Assembly (NCBI RefSeq): GCF_019923745.1
Contig: NZ_JAANOG010000005.1
Span: 231,255-265,478, forward strand
Direction: 5' to 3'
Length of the DNA stretch: 34,224 bases
Source: Aquirufa aurantiipilula
GTDB lineage: Bacteria > Bacteroidota > Bacteroidia > Cytophagales > Spirosomataceae
In this document: positions 15,775 through 25,017 of the stretch, piece by piece
Position numbering within the stretch: position 1 is the first letter of the stretch
How the letters are laid out: every line of letters starts with the position of its first letter
Position numbers and translations under genes: made by a program
The notes under the pieces: generated by a model
Told to the model about the DNA's origin: nothing
The model's database searches: none
The model's input: the letters and a program-made list of their open reading frames with translations, nothing else

Positions 15775-16635
15775 TTAATAGGTCGTAGTCATGTCATCTT
15801 CCACACAAATAATGTAATCCGCAATCTTCCTATTCTCTTGGCTTAATTGGGTAATATCCTTTTGACTAACCGTAGCAATCGTGGCAATTTTAATGTTGGG
15901 TTTTGTCAATTTTAAATACCAAGAAATCCCTTCATAATTTTCAGAATGGTAAGAGCCATTGACATGAATAAATAATTGATTTTCTTCCCAATTTTTCAAA
16001 ATAAAATGGGCCATTGTCGCATCCTTTAAGGCTTGAGCTTTGGGCATATTGGGGGTAGCATGTCCGGGCATCATCGTGATCATTTTTTGATAGCCAGGAA
16101 GATTAGCATCGTATGGAATAGGTAGCGGAGCCATCCATGATTTTTCTTCCAAGGATAATTGATTCAGCGCTTCAAAACCTCCTTTAGAAACCATACTCGC
16201 ATATTTTCTAGGAACATTGCTAGCAATGAATTTCAAATGATTCTCTTTGGCAAAATTCACCAAAGGGGCATAATCCGTTTTGTAATTTCTCCAAAGTCGA
16301 GCTGTAGAATCTAATCCTTTGGCAGAAATTTTCCCGGCTAAATACGCCGACAAAGCCCCCTGGTTATCTTGCTCAAACATCTCGGCTCCCAGCACTAAAT
16401 TTCTATGTAAAAAACAGGATTGAATAATTTCTAATTCTAACCAATGGCTGATGGGATTATTGTGTAATTCGCCAATCAAAACTACGTCTTGTTGGCTAAT
16501 TTGCTTGATCATTTTTCGATAGGAAACTTCCTTGCCTTGGGCATTAAACAATCGGTAAGCAGGTTTATCCTTTGCCAAAAGCATGGCAGGAAGAAATAGA
16601 AAAAATACGATGCAGAATTGAAGCGCCTTACTCAT
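15775..16635 (-). CDS. ChaN-family (DUF399) iron/heme-related protein
   Basis: I start at 16635, because MSKALQFCIVFFLFLPAMLLA is a good signal peptide, while the longer frame adds 19 unlikely residues; this gives 286 residues. The segments LIGELHNNPISHWLE, LVLGAEMFEQDNQGAL and WRNYKTDYAPLVNFAKE are typical of ChaN-type proteins, one of which (Campylobacter ChaN) binds heme between two monomers. There is no lipobox Cys, so it is periplasmic or secreted rather than a lipoprotein. A Tyr near the YKTDYAPL motif is a candidate ligand. A role in iron or heme acquisition is inferred. Confidence 0.83.
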   Translation of the reverse strand: MSKALQFCIVFFLFLPAMLLAKDKPAYRLFNAQGKEVSYRKMIKQISQQDVVLIGELHNNPISHWLELEIIQSCFLHRNLVLGAEMFEQDNQGALSAYLAGKISAKGLDSTARLWRNYKTDYAPLVNFAKENHLKFIASNVPRKYASMVSKGGFEALNQLSLEEKSWMAPLPIPYDANLPGYQKMITMMPGHATPNMPKAQALKDATMAHFILKNWEENQLFIHVNGSYHSENYEGISWYLKLTKPNIKIATIATVSQKDITQLSQENRKIADYIICVEDDMTTTY

Positions 16636-16705
16636 GATATATTTAGCTTTGATCCTGTACAAATTAGAACAAAATATCAAGAATAAAGCCATGAATGTAA
16701 AAACA

Positions 16706-16731
16706 AAAAGCGGTCATTACTGACCGCTTTT
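16706..16731. terminator. Terminator between DUF2911 and ChaN-like genes
   Basis: A perfect 11-bp stem aaaagcggtca / tgaccgctttt with loop ttac. It serves the DUF2911 transcript on the minus strand. Confidence 0.85.
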
Positions 16732-16752
16732 ATGAAGAACAAGGGTTATCGA

Positions 16753-17289
16753 TTATTTAATCGGTATTAATAAGCTCATATTTTCCCAGCCAAATGCAAT
16801 TCCAGCAGGAACAACTTTATATTCCAAAGCTTCTTTGAAATCCGCCTTAGCTGTTTTCACTGTAATGGTAAAAGCATCCTTCTCTGGATTTCGGGTTGTT
16901 TCTCCACCACGCTTAATGCCCCATTGACCTACTTCTGTATTGAAAATAACTTGCCAATCTCCTTCTGTGGGTAACATGTAAATACTGTATTTACCTTTAG
17001 CTAAGGTATTTCCAGCAATATTCACATCGGCATCTGTTTCAATGATGGTAGCAGAGTTTGCACCCGCTCTCCATACTTTTCCAAAAGGAACTAATTCACC
17101 CCAAATTTTTCTACCTTTTACGGATGGGCTACTATAAACGACGGATACATTGGCTTTACCAAATACACCTGTGACCGTTACTTTAGGGCTTTGCGGAGGA
17201 CGAGGCGCATCTTGTGCCAATGAACCTGCTGTAACGAATAAAAGACATAATACCGACAAAATCGGCTTTACTAATGTGTTGATTTTCAT
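16753..17289 (-). CDS. DUF2911 exported protein
   Basis: A 178-residue protein with a signal peptide of about 25 residues (cut near GSLAQ). The segments VVYSSPSVKGRKIWGELVPFG and VWRAGANSATIIETDADVNI, then GKYSIYMLPTEGDWQVIFN, are the DUF2911 pattern, common in Bacteroidota and of unknown function. It lies 14 bases after the metallo-beta-lactamase-fold gene on the same strand and ends at a good terminator, so it is the last gene of that operon. Confidence 0.9.
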   Translation of the reverse strand: MKINTLVKPILSVLCLLFVTAGSLAQDAPRPPQSPKVTVTGVFGKANVSVVYSSPSVKGRKIWGELVPFGKVWRAGANSATIIETDADVNIAGNTLAKGKYSIYMLPTEGDWQVIFNTEVGQWGIKRGGETTRNPEKDAFTITVKTAKADFKEALEYKVVPAGIAFGWENMSLLIPIK

Positions 17290-17303
17290 AAGGTAATTGT
17301 TGT

Positions 17304-18230
17304 TTATTGTTTAGTATTTTTTTCTGTTAATTCTTCATAAGCCATTTGAAAATTATTCTTAAGGAAATCTCCGTTCATTCCCTGTACCCCATTCACTGCC
17401 GTTAACTTCATCACTTCCTCTTTTGTTTTGCCTCTTTTAATTTCAGCAGATACATGGATAACTAATTTCTCCAAATAGTCTGTTAAGGCTAATAAATCTT
17501 CCTTTTTACAGGTAATTTCAGTTGGATTAAATGCATGTCCATAGGTGAAAATGGTGTCCTTATCAAACTGCTTTTGAATTTTATCGTTGACATGAATCCA
17601 ATTAGCTACACTCGCCCCGGCACTTCTGTCGATGATTGGATAGCGTTTATTACCAAATAAATCTCCCAAATGAACGACATTGGCGTTTTCAAAATGGATA
17701 GCTACATCTCCATCCGTATGTGCTGGACCAAAATAATGCGCCTTGATTCTTTCTTTTCCAATTTTAGCTGTCCAAATATCTTTAAACGTTTCAGTTGGAT
17801 AATATTGTTTTTCTTCTGTTTTCGCTTTAGTAGCAGCGGCTATCTGGTTTTTCAATGAATTCTCATGAGCCACCACACGATTAACTAATCCTTTAAAAGC
17901 AATATTTCCACTAGTATGATCCCCATGGTGATGGGTATTCATCAACAACTGGATTTTCTGATCCGACTGTTTTTTCAACTCGTCAATCATGTGCTGGGAT
18001 TGGTCTGGAAACTGGGTATCCACCACGGCATAACCATCTTTGGTTTTTAGGACCGCAATGGTGCCTCCTCTTTCACTAAACAGCGAAATGCCACCGCGTA
18101 ACTCTTTCCAAGTAAAGGCTGGTCCTTGGTATATTGAGCCTTGGGCTAATAGAGATTGTTTTGATCCTACTAACAATGAAAACAACAAGGTATTTGCTGA
18201 GCCTTGTAAAAACTGTCGACGTTTTATCAT
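17304..18230 (-). CDS. Exported metallo-beta-lactamase-fold hydrolase
   Basis: About 308 residues from the ATG at 18230, where MIKRRQFLQGSANTLLFSLL gives a Tat-like leader; the frame extends 7 codons further. The zinc motif HHHGDH is at 100-105 (His100, His102, Asp104, His105), with further ligands likely in GPAHTDGDV and in YGHAF. This is the SoxH/quinoprotein-type MBL fold group rather than a clear beta-lactamase. Exported zinc hydrolase with unknown substrate. It precedes DUF2911 by 14 bases and they form an operon. Confidence 0.85.
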   Translation of the reverse strand: MIKRRQFLQGSANTLLFSLLVGSKQSLLAQGSIYQGPAFTWKELRGGISLFSERGGTIAVLKTKDGYAVVDTQFPDQSQHMIDELKKQSDQKIQLLMNTHHHGDHTSGNIAFKGLVNRVVAHENSLKNQIAAATKAKTEEKQYYPTETFKDIWTAKIGKERIKAHYFGPAHTDGDVAIHFENANVVHLGDLFGNKRYPIIDRSAGASVANWIHVNDKIQKQFDKDTIFTYGHAFNPTEITCKKEDLLALTDYLEKLVIHVSAEIKRGKTKEEVMKLTAVNGVQGMNGDFLKNNFQMAYEELTEKNTKQ

Positions 18231-18342
18231 TTCTAAGAAGTTTAATGTCAAATGTAAAATAGGAAACCAATAGCACGTTTAAATTGAGACCAAAACTTGA
18301 AGGACTCTTACGAAATCGTGCAATTCATATTTTATTAAACAA

Positions 18343-18927
18343 TTAGGTACTTTTTTGATTCAACTTTTTTTCAATTCTCTGGTCCGGCATAAGCCAAAGT
18401 AATGCGATGGAATAAAAAATAACAATACTAGCAATGGGGTAAAAAAAGGCCAAAACTATTCCAGAAAAATAGCCCGTAGTAGAAATTCTTTCTTTCCATC
18501 GATTGGCCAAGGCTTGACCGATATTGGATTCCTCTCCTTCATGCTTGATGGCCGACTTTTCTAAAAATAAAAAAGACAAGGCACACATTAAAAGAACAAA
18601 ACCATACAAGGCAACGGTATTTTCGGCAAAGTGATTTTCTCCCATCCAGCCAGTGACAAAAGGAAGTAGAGAGAGCCAAAAAAGTAAACCTAAATTGGCC
18701 AATAATACTTTTCCGTTTACTTTCTCTATGGCTTGAAACAAATGATGGTGGTTGTTCCAGTAAATTCCCACATAAATAAAGCTAAAGAGATAAGAAAGAA
18801 ATTTAGGAAATAGCGGAATTAAGGTCCCAAAATCAGACCCATGCGGCACTTTTAGTTCCAAGACCATAATGGTAATGATGATAGCTAATACGCCATCACT
18901 AAATGCTTCTAATCGATTGGTAGTCAC
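18343..18927 (-). CDS. TMEM175-like (DUF1211) potassium channel
   Basis: A 194-residue membrane protein with about six hydrophobic segments. It opens NRLEAFSDGVLAIIITIMVL, the conserved RxxxFSD signature of TMEM175 channels, whose bacterial members are K+ selective and work as tetramers. The motif and length fit the single-repeat bacterial form. It lies 44 bases after the EamA transporter gene on the same strand. Confidence 0.9.
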   Translation of the reverse strand: MTTNRLEAFSDGVLAIIITIMVLELKVPHGSDFGTLIPLFPKFLSYLFSFIYVGIYWNNHHHLFQAIEKVNGKVLLANLGLLFWLSLLPFVTGWMGENHFAENTVALYGFVLLMCALSFLFLEKSAIKHEGEESNIGQALANRWKERISTTGYFSGIVLAFFYPIASIVIFYSIALLWLMPDQRIEKKLNQKST

Positions 18928-18971
18928 AGGAATGCTATTTTTTGATAAGGTATAAAAAAATCAAACTAGTT

Positions 18972-19841
18972 TTATGAAACCCTGCCTTGTTTTTTGCCAA
19001 CATACAATCCGACAATCACAATGATGGTACCAAGCACGGTAAAGAAACTAATGGATTCCCCGCTAAATAAATATGCATAGATGTATCCAAAAACGGGACA
19101 CAGAAACATCCATAATGAAGCAGATACAGGATCTTGATCAATCAAATAAAACCACAACCACAATGCTCCCATTGAAACGGGAAAGATTAACCATGCCACT
19201 GAAAAAAAGAATCGAAGATCAAAGTTGGACTGTGAATAGTCTGAAAAATAAGCGGTAAATGGTAATAAAAAAAGTCCTCCTAATAGGACTTGCCAGCCGT
19301 TGATGACAAAAGAGTTTAATTGCCATTCCGTTCGAACATAATAAATCGTGGCCCCAGAAACGATGATTATCCCAGCTAGTAAAATCAGTAATCCCTTCCA
19401 GACACTAGGGTTCAAATTCAGTTGGGGAAATGATGCCAACAATATTCCTGACAATCCCAAAATCAAACTTCCCATTTCTTTTCCTTGGGGTTTTCTTTGC
19501 AACAAAAGCGCCGACAATAAAGTAATGAATAAGGGATTGGTCGCTGTGGCCAAACTTCCAATGCCAGGGCTAAGGTATTTCAAGGCTACAACAAAGGCCC
19601 CCAAGTAAATAGTCGAATTTAAAAGGCCAAAAAAAGCTAATTGCCCTAACTCCTTTCTGCTGGGTTGAATTCTGTGCTTAGATTGGAAGAAAAATGAAAT
19701 CAATAAAATGAATATTCCAGCAATAATCAATCGAACATTCGCTAGAATCAAGGGATGAACAGACAGGATTCCCAGTTTTGTAGCTACTGCTGCAGACGAC
19801 CAAAGCATGGCAAACAATAGGCCGAAAGCAATATTTTTCAT
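18972..19841 (-). CDS. EamA/DMT-family transporter
   Basis: A 289-residue protein with ten predicted membrane segments in two repeats, beginning FGLLFAMLWSSAAVATKLGI and with an SLATATNPLFITLLSALLL stretch, both typical of EamA domains. The family exports amino acids, metabolites or drugs. The substrate is not deducible. It is the first gene of a minus-strand unit with the TMEM175 channel and is divergent from the Bcr/CflA gene. Confidence 0.88.
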   Translation of the reverse strand: MKNIAFGLLFAMLWSSAAVATKLGILSVHPLILANVRLIIAGIFILLISFFFQSKHRIQPSRKELGQLAFFGLLNSTIYLGAFVVALKYLSPGIGSLATATNPLFITLLSALLLQRKPQGKEMGSLILGLSGILLASFPQLNLNPSVWKGLLILLAGIIIVSGATIYYVRTEWQLNSFVINGWQVLLGGLFLLPFTAYFSDYSQSNFDLRFFFSVAWLIFPVSMGALWLWFYLIDQDPVSASLWMFLCPVFGYIYAYLFSGESISFFTVLGTIIVIVGLYVGKKQGRVS

Positions 19842-19967
19842 GAAATCTGTTTCTGTAGTATATGGAGGAAACTCCCTCTTTTTAAAATCTGCATCAGGTA
19901 AAATGAGAAATAATCGATTTTACGGTGCATAAAACAAAGGAAATGAATCTTCTTTTAAAATAAACTA

Positions 19968-19996
19968 TTGAAAACCATATTTTGGGATTAATTTTG
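19968..19996 (+). promoter_or_regulatory. Promoter of the Bcr/CflA exporter gene
   Basis: TTG (19968-19970) and TAATTTTG (19989-19996) are 18 bases apart and match the Bacteroidota form closely. The start codon is 37 bases beyond the -7 element. Confidence 0.6.
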
Positions 19997-20033
19997 CGTC
20001 CCGTTCCAAAAATGAGTCAAACTTACCTACCAC

Positions 20034-21236
20034 ATGCCCAATCAAGCGAATCGAACTAAAATCATTTTAATTCTCGGCATATTATCAGCGATAGGTCCCC
20101 TATCGATTGATATGTATTTGCCGGCATTTAAAAACATGGCTGAGGCCTTACATTGTTCGCAGGAGCAAATGGGATATACCTTGTCTAGTTTCTTTTTTGG
20201 TATTTGTTTAGGCCAATTGGTCAATGGCCCACTGTTAGATCATTTTGGTAGAAAAAATGTCCTGTATATTGGTTTGAGTGCCTATGTGATTAGTTCATTT
20301 GGTTCTGCTTTTTCGACCACAGTAGAGCAACTCATCGTTTGGCGATTCTTTCAGGCTATTGGGGGAAGTATTGGTATGGTTGCACCTAATGCAATCATTC
20401 GTGAGACGTTCAAAGAATCCGAAAGACCTAAAATATTATCTTTGATGATGCTCATTTTGGGGGTTTCGCCCATTCTAGCACCATCTTTGGGGAGTTTACT
20501 TTTAACTATCACCAATTGGAATATCATCTTTGTATTATTAGGAATCATCACCCTATTAATCATCTTTTTAATCAAAAGTTGGTTACCTGAAAAAATCAAT
20601 AAACACCCCAAAGGTCCCTTTAAATTAGGCAGCATTTTGACATCCTATGTAGCCTTATTACCTGAAAAACAATTTTTAACTTTCGCGATTTCTGGGGCAA
20701 TCGGTTCAGGATGCATTTTCACTTTTGTATCAGGTGCACCACTTACCTTTTTGAATTTCTATCATGCCGATGAAAAGCAATTTGGCTGGATATTTGCCAT
20801 GGTCGCATCAGGAATTATCGGGGCTAGTCAGTTTAACCATTGGGTATTAAAACGATTCAGTAGTCAGCAAGTTTTGTCTTTCGTTTTACCCTTACAATTA
20901 GTTTTGGGAATAACATTGGCACTACTTTCTAAATTTGGGTTGATCAATATTCAGATAAATATTCTTTTGTTATTCTTGATATTAGCGTGTCAGGGATTGG
21001 TTTTTCCGAACATCATCAGCTTAGCATTACAACCTTTCCATGAGGGGGCTGGCGCGGCATCTGCCATGATGGGTGCAATGCAAATGGCCTGGGGTTCTAT
21101 TTGTGCGACTATACTAGGACTTCTATTTGATGGAACACCATTTACCATGGCTATTATCATGGTTTTCTGTGCATTGACGGCTAATTTTATCCTCTTTGTC
21201 TTAGGAAAAAAATACTTTGTTCCTGTTGTTGAATAA
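20034..21236 (+). CDS. Bcr/CflA-type MFS drug exporter
   Basis: A 400-residue major-facilitator protein with twelve predicted membrane segments. The N-terminus GILSAIGPLSIDMYLPAF and the motif-A stretch GPLLDHFGRKN (D-x-x-G-R-K) after helix 2 are characteristic of the Bcr/CflA group of proton-driven drug or sulfonamide exporters. It converges with a TetR gene, 26 bases apart. No local regulator of its own is evident. Confidence 0.92.
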   Translation: MPNQANRTKIILILGILSAIGPLSIDMYLPAFKNMAEALHCSQEQMGYTLSSFFFGICLGQLVNGPLLDHFGRKNVLYIGLSAYVISSFGSAFSTTVEQLIVWRFFQAIGGSIGMVAPNAIIRETFKESERPKILSLMMLILGVSPILAPSLGSLLLTITNWNIIFVLLGIITLLIIFLIKSWLPEKINKHPKGPFKLGSILTSYVALLPEKQFLTFAISGAIGSGCIFTFVSGAPLTFLNFYHADEKQFGWIFAMVASGIIGASQFNHWVLKRFSSQQVLSFVLPLQLVLGITLALLSKFGLINIQINILLLFLILACQGLVFPNIISLALQPFHEGAGAASAMMGAMQMAWGSICATILGLLFDGTPFTMAIIMVFCALTANFILFVLGKKYFVPVVE

Positions 21237-21262
21237 CATTCCTGAGGGGAACTGGGGGATAT

Positions 21263-21943
21263 TTATTTTTGCCCTTTTAGCAAAGTAAAGAGTAAATCCT
21301 TCAAGTATTTTTCTACAAAAACCTGTTTGTTTTCATTGCCGCAATCGGTCAATTTGGACAAATACATACTGAAGAATAATTGCGAGTGAGAGGTTTCTAT
21401 GAGCGTACTACTCAAAGAATGAGGGTATAAATACTGAGGGTCATAAGCTTGAATCAATCGGGAAATTCGTTCACATAAATCCTTGTATGGTTTAAATACC
21501 TCATGTTGATTAATTTCTTTTACTTCTTTTACGAGATACACTTTACTACTCTCCGATATCACAATTTGGTGTAGATAATTCTTATTGTAATCTGATTGTC
21601 CAGCGCTTTCCGGTAATTCTCGAGTTAAAAGTTCTACTAATTTCTCTAATTTTGATTTAGGACTATTGACAGGTTCCAATTGAAAAACCACTAAATATTC
21701 CATGTAAGACCAATACCAATTTAAGATATAAAGCAATAGACGATGTTTATTTTCAAAGTAACGATATACGGTAGCCTCCGTGGTATTCATTTCCATGGCT
21801 AGTTTTTTGAAAGTAAAATGCTCAAACCCCAATTGAAAAATCAAATCAATGGAATGCTTAACCATTTGTTTACCTAGCTCCGTCCCTTCTGGGTCCCGCA
21901 AATAGATTTTATTATTTACCTTGAAACTTAATGAATAGTCCAT
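21263..21943 (-). CDS. TetR-family regulator
   Basis: A 226-residue repressor. An N-terminal helix-turn-helix (about 27-72, with HFTFKKLAMEMNTTEATVYRYFENK) is followed by a longer ligand-binding part with no recognised sub-family. It is divergent from the ABC/HlyD/TolC operon, with only 130 bases between the start codons. Its own promoter and two inverted repeats lie in that gap, so it very probably represses itself and the exporter until a compound binds. Confidence 0.88.
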   Translation of the reverse strand: MDYSLSFKVNNKIYLRDPEGTELGKQMVKHSIDLIFQLGFEHFTFKKLAMEMNTTEATVYRYFENKHRLLLYILNWYWSYMEYLVVFQLEPVNSPKSKLEKLVELLTRELPESAGQSDYNKNYLHQIVISESSKVYLVKEVKEINQHEVFKPYKDLCERISRLIQAYDPQYLYPHSLSSTLIETSHSQLFFSMYLSKLTDCGNENKQVFVEKYLKDLLFTLLKGQK

Positions 21944-21962
21944 GCTCCCTTAAAATATGATA

Positions 21963-21993
21963 CAAACATAAATGATAGAAAAGCTATCTCAAA
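21963..21993 (-). promoter_or_regulatory. TetR promoter with inverted repeat in spacer
   Basis: On the minus strand TTTG (21993-21990) and TATGTTTG (21970-21963) are separated by 19 bases, an excellent Bacteroidota promoter. The spacer contains gatag / ctatc arms (21974-21978 and 21984-21988), a possible autoregulatory site. Confidence 0.7.
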
Positions 21994-22014
21994 ATATTTA
22001 TTTCATTTTATTTG

Positions 22015-22031
22015 TAATAGTATTACTATTA
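22015..22031. promoter_or_regulatory. Palindromic TetR operator candidate
   Basis: A 17-bp palindrome with arms taatagta / tactatta around one T. It overlaps the place where the -33 element of the ABC operon promoter should be. Confidence 0.6.
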
Positions 22032-22047
22032 TTTGAAAAAGTATATT

Positions 22048-22055
22048 TAATTTTG
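22048..22055 (+). promoter_or_regulatory. -7 element of the ABC export operon
   Basis: TAATTTTG, 18 bases before the ABC start codon. The -33 region falls in the palindrome at 22015-22031. Confidence 0.5.
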
Positions 22056-22073
22056 CTCAAGAAATAAACGAAT

Positions 22074-23702
22074 ATGATAAAAAAGAACCCTATTGATCGA
22101 ATAAGCAAACTGGTTAGTGACCATAAAAAAGAGGTCACATCCATTTATTTATTTTCCATAGTAAGTGGTTTAGTGAACTTGAGCCTTCCATTGGGCGTGC
22201 AATCCATTATTGGTTTAGTCATGGGTGCCACTATGGTTACTTCCATTTACATATTAATTTTCTTTATTGTATTGGGGGTGTTTTTGGTTGGGCTACTGCA
22301 AATCAATCAAATGAAAATCATCGAGGCCATACAACAGCGGATATTTGCTCAATACTCCTTTGACTTTGCTGATAAAATCCCGAAAATGGATTTAATGAAA
22401 AATGATCAATATTTCATTCCTGAAAAAGTTTCCCGCTTTTTTGATATTGTCAATGTTCAAAAAGGCTTTGCCAAGCTATTGCTTGATATTCCAATGGCGA
22501 GTGTACAAATCCTCTTTGGTACAATATTATTATCCTTGTATCATCCCTTTTTCATCGTATTCAGTCTTGCACTCTTAATCATGTTGGTATTCATTTTGTA
22601 TGTAACCAGTCAAGTAGGAATACAAACTAGTATAGAGGAGTCGAACCATAAATATGGGGTCGCCAGTTTTTTTAGCGAAATAGGAAGAACCTTGAAGTCC
22701 TTTAAATTCAGCCAGGGTTTCTCATTAAACATCAAAAAAACGGATGCCAACGTAAGTCAATATTTAGTTGCCAGAACAAAGCACTTCCGTGTTTTACTTT
22801 TTCAGTACAAAACCTTGGTTACATTTAAAGTAGTACTAACTATCATCACACTTTCCTTAGGTTCATATTTATTGATCAACCAGCAATTGAATTTAGGGGA
22901 ATTCATTGCAGCAGAAATTGTGATATTGATGGTTATTGGCGCAGTAGAAAAGCTGATCACCAGCTTAGATAGTGCCTATGATGTCATTACGGGTCTTGAA
23001 AAAATAGCAAGCGTAATTGAAAGTCCGATGGAAACCTCTGGCCAATTGGACCTCAGTTCTAAACAAGGTTTAGAAATAGAGCTAAAAGAGTTGAGCTTCC
23101 ACTTTGAAGCGGGCAATAACATTCTGGAAAACTTGACTTTACATATTAGACCCGGAGATAAAGTAGCTATACTAGGGACAGAAGGAGCAGGAAAATCCAT
23201 GCTTTTAAGGTTGCTAACAGGTAATTATCAACGTTTCCAAGGTTCAATTTTAATCAACCACATTCCTATACAAAATTATAATTTAGCCAGTTTAAGAAAG
23301 CAAACAGGAATCCTGTTACATGGACAAGAGATTTTTGGAGGAACTGTATGGGAAAATATCAGTTTAGGCCAAGAAGATATAAGTCCAGATGTCATTATGG
23401 AGGCCGCCAAAAAATTGGGCTTTGAGAATTTCATTTCACACTTTCCTAAGGGATTTGAACATATCATAGAACCCATAGGCAAAAAAACGCCTCAAACGAT
23501 TATCAAGAAAATATTATTACTGCGTGCCATTTGTGGTGCTAAAAAATTACTGCTTTTGGAAGAGCCTTGGAATGGTTTAGACCAAGCGAGCGCACAACGC
23601 TTAAAATCATATTTACTAAATCCCGATAATCAGGCAACCACGATCATTGTATCAAATGACCCGGAATATGTAAGTGCTTCCAACCAACAAATCAATCTGT
23701 AA
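22074..23702 (+). CDS. ABC exporter, fused permease and degenerate ATPase
   Basis: A 542-residue half-transporter. About six membrane helices cover residues 20-300, then the nucleotide-binding domain runs from about 330. Walker A is intact (GTEGAGKS, 368-375, Lys374). Walker B reads LLLLEEP (492-498), with Glu496 where Asp is usual and the catalytic Glu497 kept. The signature LSGGQ is absent: the aligned stretch at 472-476 is TPQTI. The H-loop position reads SND rather than THR, and the Q-loop region (LLHGQEIF) is shifted. There is no peptidase-C39 domain. It heads an operon with HlyD and TolC genes. A tripartite type-1-like export system is likely. Confidence 0.85.
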   Translation: MIKKNPIDRISKLVSDHKKEVTSIYLFSIVSGLVNLSLPLGVQSIIGLVMGATMVTSIYILIFFIVLGVFLVGLLQINQMKIIEAIQQRIFAQYSFDFADKIPKMDLMKNDQYFIPEKVSRFFDIVNVQKGFAKLLLDIPMASVQILFGTILLSLYHPFFIVFSLALLIMLVFILYVTSQVGIQTSIEESNHKYGVASFFSEIGRTLKSFKFSQGFSLNIKKTDANVSQYLVARTKHFRVLLFQYKTLVTFKVVLTIITLSLGSYLLINQQLNLGEFIAAEIVILMVIGAVEKLITSLDSAYDVITGLEKIASVIESPMETSGQLDLSSKQGLEIELKELSFHFEAGNNILENLTLHIRPGDKVAILGTEGAGKSMLLRLLTGNYQRFQGSILINHIPIQNYNLASLRKQTGILLHGQEIFGGTVWENISLGQEDISPDVIMEAAKKLGFENFISHFPKGFEHIIEPIGKKTPQTIIKKILLLRAICGAKKLLLLEEPWNGLDQASAQRLKSYLLNPDNQATTIIVSNDPEYVSASNQQINL

Positions 23703-23703
23703 C

Positions 23704-25017
23704 ATGGAAAATTTCAAGTCATTTAATTTAATATATCAACAAGGTAAAAGCACCGAAATCCGTTTTTGGATTATAGGACTTTTACTCCTAGGACTAGGAA
23801 TCATATTTCTTCCATGGACACAAAATATTCAGACCAAAGGGAATATTACGAGTTTGTATCAAGAACAAAAACCTCAAAAAATATATAGCCCTATTGCTGG
23901 TAAAATAACCAATTGGTGGGTGAAAGAGGGAGATGTAGTACAACAAGGAGATACCTTGGTCAAAATAAGTGAAATAAAAGAAGATTACTTAGACCCTAAT
24001 TTAATTGGACGAACCCAAGATCAGTTAAATGCTAAGAAAAATTCATTGGAATTCTATACCCAAAAGGTACAAGCTACGGAAGCTCAAATTGCCAATTTGA
24101 AACAGTCAAAAGCCCTTAAGAAAAGCCAATTAGCCAATAAATTGATTCAACTTCAGCAGAAAATTACTTCTGAAAGAGCCGAATTAGCAGCTAGTACCAA
24201 TGAGCAAAACTTAGCCAAGGATCAATTGGAACGATACCAGCAGATGTATAAAGAAGGGCTGATTTCGCAAACACAATTCCAACAAAGAAATCAGGCTGCT
24301 CAGAACGCCATGGCCAAAAAAATCATGTCGGAAAACAAGGTGAATCAGACCATACAAGATTTAAATAATACGCAAATTGAGTTAAAAAGTGTGGATCAAG
24401 AATATGATGAAAAAATCAATAAAGCTGACAGTGAGCGTTTACAAAGTTTAGGGCAAATAGAAGTCAACAAAGGAGAAGTAGCCAAATTAGCGAATCAAGT
24501 AACCAATTACTCCATTCGAAATGGCATGTATTATATTTTGGCCCCGCAAAGTGGTCAAGTAGTACAATCGAAAAAAACTGGTATTGGTGAAATTATTAAA
24601 GATGGGGAGGAGCTTTTGAGCATTGTTCCTCAAAATGAGAATTATGCCGTAGAGGTATTTGTCAGACCTGTAGATTTACCCCTTATCGCTCCTGGCCAAT
24701 CCATTCGTTTTATTTTTGACGGTTTTCCGGCAATTATATTCTCTGGAGGATGGCCAGAACAAAGTTTTGGAACCTTTGCTGGAAAGATTTTAGTCGTGGA
24801 AAATGCGATCAATTCCAATGGGCTTTTCAGGGTCATCGTACAAGAAGATGCTCGATTCAAAAAATGGCCCAAGCAAATTAAAATTGGTGCCGGTGTGAAA
24901 GGAATCATCTTACTCAATGACGTCCCACTTTGGTATGAATTATGGAGAAATATCAATGGATTCCCTCCTGATTTTTACCAGGCTAAAAATGAAAAAAATG
25001 CGGTTTATGAAAAATAA
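23704..25017 (+). CDS. HlyD-family membrane-fusion protein
   Basis: I start at 23704, one base after the ABC stop, because MENFKSFNLIY gives a normal cytoplasmic lead before the membrane anchor (about 20-40), while the longer frame adds ten residues inside the ABC gene. The lipoyl-like half KIYSPIAGKITNWWVKEGD appears near residue 60, a long helical hairpin follows (about 100-260), then the second half YILAPQSGQVVQS. The gene bridges the inner-membrane ABC and the outer-membrane TolC. It is 437 residues, normal for type-1 secretion adaptors. Confidence 0.9.
   Translation: MENFKSFNLIYQQGKSTEIRFWIIGLLLLGLGIIFLPWTQNIQTKGNITSLYQEQKPQKIYSPIAGKITNWWVKEGDVVQQGDTLVKISEIKEDYLDPNLIGRTQDQLNAKKNSLEFYTQKVQATEAQIANLKQSKALKKSQLANKLIQLQQKITSERAELAASTNEQNLAKDQLERYQQMYKEGLISQTQFQQRNQAAQNAMAKKIMSENKVNQTIQDLNNTQIELKSVDQEYDEKINKADSERLQSLGQIEVNKGEVAKLANQVTNYSIRNGMYYILAPQSGQVVQSKKTGIGEIIKDGEELLSIVPQNENYAVEVFVRPVDLPLIAPGQSIRFIFDGFPAIIFSGGWPEQSFGTFAGKILVVENAINSNGLFRVIVQEDARFKKWPKQIKIGAGVKGIILLNDVPLWYELWRNINGFPPDFYQAKNEKNAVYEK

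Noticed and set aside
19348-19608. Plus-strand ORF within the EamA gene
   Set aside because: Shadow of a well-supported transporter gene.
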